Assembly (NCBI GenBank): GCA_033763395.1 | Contig: JANRKQ010000154.1 | Coordinates: 1-64,000, forward strand | DNA: 64,000 bases | Direction of reading: 5' to 3' | Source of the DNA: Xiheimicrobium sp033763395 | GTDB taxonomy: Bacteria; Myxococcota; Myxococcia; Myxococcales; Myxococcaceae | In this document: positions 61,914-64,000 of the stretch, piece after piece | How the letters are laid out: each line of letters opens with the position of its first letter | Position numbering within the stretch: position 1 is the stretch's first letter | Notes under the pieces: generated by a model | Seen by the model: only the letters and a program-made list of their open reading frames with translations | The model's database searches: none | Told to the model about the DNA's origin: nothing | Position numbers and translations under genes: made by a program

Positions 61914-62171
61914 GTGAAACACCTCATCCTCGCCGCCGCCGTCGTCTTCTCGCTCCCCGCCGCGGCTGCCTCACCTGGCGTCTGCGACACGTTCCTCAAG
62001 GCCTTCGAGAAGGCCGGGAAGACCGTCGGTGAGCCGCCCGACCAGCAGACGCTCGACTTCTTCAAAGGCGTCTGCCTGAAGGACAAGGAGACCGACGCCA
62101 CCATCACCCGCCAGACGAAGTGCCTCGCGCAGGTGAAGGCCTCGGCCGACCTCAAGGCCTGCTTTAAGTGA
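61914..62171 (+). CDS. Small secreted Cys protein
   Basis: 85 residues from the GTG at 61914, with TGGAGA seven bases upstream. A signal peptide (1-19, ending AAAASPG) leaves a mature chain of about 66 residues. Four Cys (VCDTF, VCLKD, KCLAQ, ACFK) could form two disulfides in a helical hairpin; the spacing is even and the residues between are charged. I do not recognise the family. The strong start and signal make the gene credible despite its size. Confidence 0.75.
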   Translation: MKHLILAAAVVFSLPAAAASPGVCDTFLKAFEKAGKTVGEPPDQQTLDFFKGVCLKDKETDATITRQTKCLAQVKASADLKACFK

Positions 62172-62255
62172 CGCCAGAACATCAATGATTGAAGCTGGTT
62201 GTGGGCTCTGTCCGCGCCGCTGAGCCGTAGGTGGTGGGTTGCGCTTCACACCCAC

Positions 62256-63170
62256 ATGACTCGGACGCGGCTCGTGGGCGCTGTCGCAGCCCTCGCCCTG
62301 ACAGCCTGTGAAGGAACGCTCGTGGGCGGCCTCTCCACGGGGTCGACGACGTCGCCGGGAACGCCCGGCACGGAGCCCGTCGAAGGGCCGACGTCGCCGC
62401 CCACACCTCCGGGGCCACGCGGTGAGACGCCGAGCCCGTTCACCTGCGTCCCCCAGCCGGCGCCCGAACTGCCGCTGCGCCGCTTGAGCCGCGACGAGTA
62501 CCGCAACGCCGTCGAAGACTTCGTGCGCGCGGCGCTCCCGATGGCGGCGACGTCGGTGGTGTCGGCCGTGCAGCCCACGCTCGAGCAGGTGCCCACCGAC
62601 GCGCGGGTGGCCGCGCCGGGAGACACCCACGGCGGCTTCACCCGGCTCGACCAGACGGTGCAGCAGCCGGCCGTCGACGCCTCGTGGGCCACCGCCGTCG
62701 CCGTCGCGAACCAGCTGACGCGCCCGTCGGCGCGCCTGGGCCAGCTCCTCGGGGCCTGCGCCACCGACGCCGACGCCGGCAACGACGCCGCGTGCCTGCG
62801 CGCCCTCGTCGACCGGCTCGCCCCGCTCGCGCACCGCGCGCCGCTGCGCCCCGGAGAAGCGGACTTCTACGTGCAGACGGCCGGCGCGACGCCCGTGGCG
62901 CCCGACGCCGTCGCCGACGTGCTGACGCTCATGCTGGGCTCACCGGGTTTTCTGTACCACCTCGAGTCGGGCACTGGCCCGGGCCCTGACGGCACCGTGA
63001 CGCTCGACGCCTTCGAGCTCGCCGCGCGCCTGAGCTTCCACTTCTGGCAGCGCCCGCCGGACGATGAGCTGCGGGCCCGCGCGGCCGATGGCTCGCTCTC
63101 GAGCGAGGCCGTCTACCGGCAGCAGGTCGACCGCCTCGTGAGAGACCCCCGCGCGGCGCCGGTGAGGTGA
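62256..63170 (+). pseudogene. Truncated DUF1587/DUF1592-type lipoprotein
   Basis: 304 residues from the ATG at 62256 with a lipoprotein signal ending in LALTAC. After a Pro/Gly-rich linker the segment PLRRLSRDEYRNAVEDFV starts a DUF1587-like region, followed by the DUF1595-like HRAPLRPGEADFY and the start of DUF1592 (SPGFLYHLESG, DAFELAARLSFHFWQRPPDDEL, VYRQQVDRLVRDPRA). Family members usually continue for another 200-400 residues with DUF1592, DUF1588 and DUF1585. Here the frame ends at 63170 in the middle of DUF1592, and only 29 bases later the convergent YceI gene ends. The 3' part appears deleted. Confidence 0.8.
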
Positions 63171-63199
63171 GCACTGGTCTGTCGCGGCGAGTCTGAATG

Positions 63200-64000
63200 T
63201 CACTCGCGCGCGAGCCTGAACTTCGCCGTCACCGTGACGTTCGGCTTCACCGTGATGCCCAGATACGAGGGCACCGCTACGCCGAAATCGTTGAAGTTGA
63301 GCTTCGCCGTGCCTGCGACGTCACAGACACGCTTCGCGCAGGTGGCCTTGAAGGTGAACGGCTGCTCCTTCGTGACGCCGTGAATCGACATCGAGCCCGT
63401 CGCCGTGCCGTCGCGTGGGCCCTCGTCCGGGAGCGCCACCGCTTGACGTGGAACGGTCAGCACCGCGCTCGGGAAGCGGTCGACGTGCAGGTACTTCTCG
63501 CGCATGTGCTCGTCTCGCAGCGCGATGCCCGTCTTCATCGAGGCGAGGTCGACGACGACGGTGAAGACGCGGCCGTCGTCGGTGACGGTGACGCTGCTCG
63601 TGGTGCCCTCGATGGTGAAGCCGGCCGGACCGACCCCCGAGAAGCCCGCCGACGCGCCGGGCCGCTGCGTCCACAGGCTGGGGGGCGCTGGAGGAGGCGC
63701 AGCGGGTTCGCTGGAGGGCGCGACCCCGGCGTCCACCACGAGCGCGGCGATGCCTGCATCGGGGCGCGGTGCGGGGCGGCTGGGCGTCGGCCGGGGCGTG
63801 GCTGGGGCGGGCCTCACCACCGGGGCTCCGGCGTCGACGAGCGTGGCACTCACCATCGGCTCCGGCGGCTCGGGTGGCCGCCCCGCGTCGGGCGGCTCGG
63901 GTGGCGGGCCCGCGTCGGGCGGCTCGGTGTCGGGCCCTTCACGCACTGGCTCGGGACCGGCTGCTGGCAATGGCGCGGTGTTGATCTGCGTGGTGCGGCA
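63200..64000 (-). CDS. YceI-domain protein with Pro-rich linker, 5' end outside window
   Basis: The frame stays open to the right edge, so the start is missing; a TTG at 63970 is the most upstream in-frame start visible. The N-terminal visible part is a Pro/Glu/Asp/Ala-rich linker with PEPPDAG blocks. The C-terminal domain (63200 to about 63680) fits YceI: AGFSGVGPAGFTIEGTTSSVTV, then DLASMKTGIALRDEHMREKYLHVDRFPSAVLTV, GSMSIHGVTKEQPFTF and LNFNDFGVAVPSYLGI. YceI domains are beta-barrels that bind long isoprenoid or lipid chains, and the family is usually periplasmic. The missing N-terminus may carry a signal or anchor. Confidence 0.88.
   Translation of the reverse strand, partial: CRTTQINTAPLPAAGPEPVREGPDTEPPDAGPPPEPPDAGRPPEPPEPMVSATLVDAGAPVVRPAPATPRPTPSRPAPRPDAGIAALVVDAGVAPSSEPAAPPPAPPSLWTQRPGASAGFSGVGPAGFTIEGTTSSVTVTDDGRVFTVVVDLASMKTGIALRDEHMREKYLHVDRFPSAVLTVPRQAVALPDEGPRDGTATGSMSIHGVTKEQPFTFKATCAKRVCDVAGTAKLNFNDFGVAVPSYLGITVKPNVTVTAKFRLARE

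Overview
The window is very GC-rich bacterial DNA with long open frames on both strands and a gene content typical of Myxococcota, most like a myxobacterium of the Cystobacterineae type. The evidence is six eukaryote-like Ser/Thr protein kinases, several histidine kinases, PilZ and FHA proteins, many low-complexity or Cys-rich lipoproteins, MopE-type 'DxDxDG' lipoproteins and planctomycete/myxobacterial cytochrome-type domains. The assignment rests on family content only. I saw no rRNA, tRNA, CRISPR array, insertion sequence, prophage or recognisable defence locus.

Layout. 1-4945: the 3' part of a membrane permease, then two divergent surface lipoproteins (a four-repeat PPC-like protein and a nine-repeat Cys-rich protein). 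4952-17742 is a signalling island: a PilZ protein, two small unknowns, a histidine-kinase-like protein lacking ATP-binding residues, a Ser/Thr kinase with zinc ribbon and HEAT-like tail, a FixJ-type response regulator, an isochorismatase-like hydrolase followed closely by a hybrid histidine kinase, a second degenerate histidine kinase, an intact histidine kinase and two divergent FHA proteins. 17749-25803: small metabolic and unknown genes (luciferase-like DUF5519, MmcQ/YjbR, histone-deacetylase family, soluble methyl-accepting-like protein, Ser/Thr kinase, Uma2, Rieske oxygenase, lipoprotein). 25926-32675: MlaC-like protein, PEGA Ser/Thr kinase, metK with a good intrinsic terminator, a PilZ gene overlapping uppP, and an MscS channel.

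32688-44836: small membrane protein, a tandem-repeat array, FAD disulfide oxidoreductase, thioesterase, a LysR gene with a stop at the expected fifth codon, a minus-strand cassette of lipoprotein, Ser/Thr kinase and two-helix membrane protein, a large Ser/Thr kinase with a triple repeat, and a CDP-alcohol phosphatidyltransferase split by an in-frame TAA. 44998-49683: a coupled plus-strand run of membrane protein, two MopE-like lipoproteins and an RNase H. 49972-58713: CAP-like lipoprotein, amino-acid permease, a coupled run of lipoprotein, TPR/membrane protein and Ser/Thr kinase, a cytochrome-type lipoprotein, and a divergent SDR/LysR pair. 58836-64000: TesB thioesterase, rhodanese, O-methyltransferase, small proteins, a truncated DUF1592-type lipoprotein, and a YceI-domain protein running off the right edge.

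Two themes stand out. First, phospho-signalling genes are concentrated, with intact kinases beside relatives whose ATP-binding residues are lost. Second, an envelope cassette recurs: a surface lipoprotein, a membrane Ser/Thr kinase and a protein with two C-terminal membrane helices. Three genes are broken (LysR, CDP-alcohol transferase, DUF1592 type), and two GC-rich tandem-repeat arrays with units of about 63-75 bp sit between genes.
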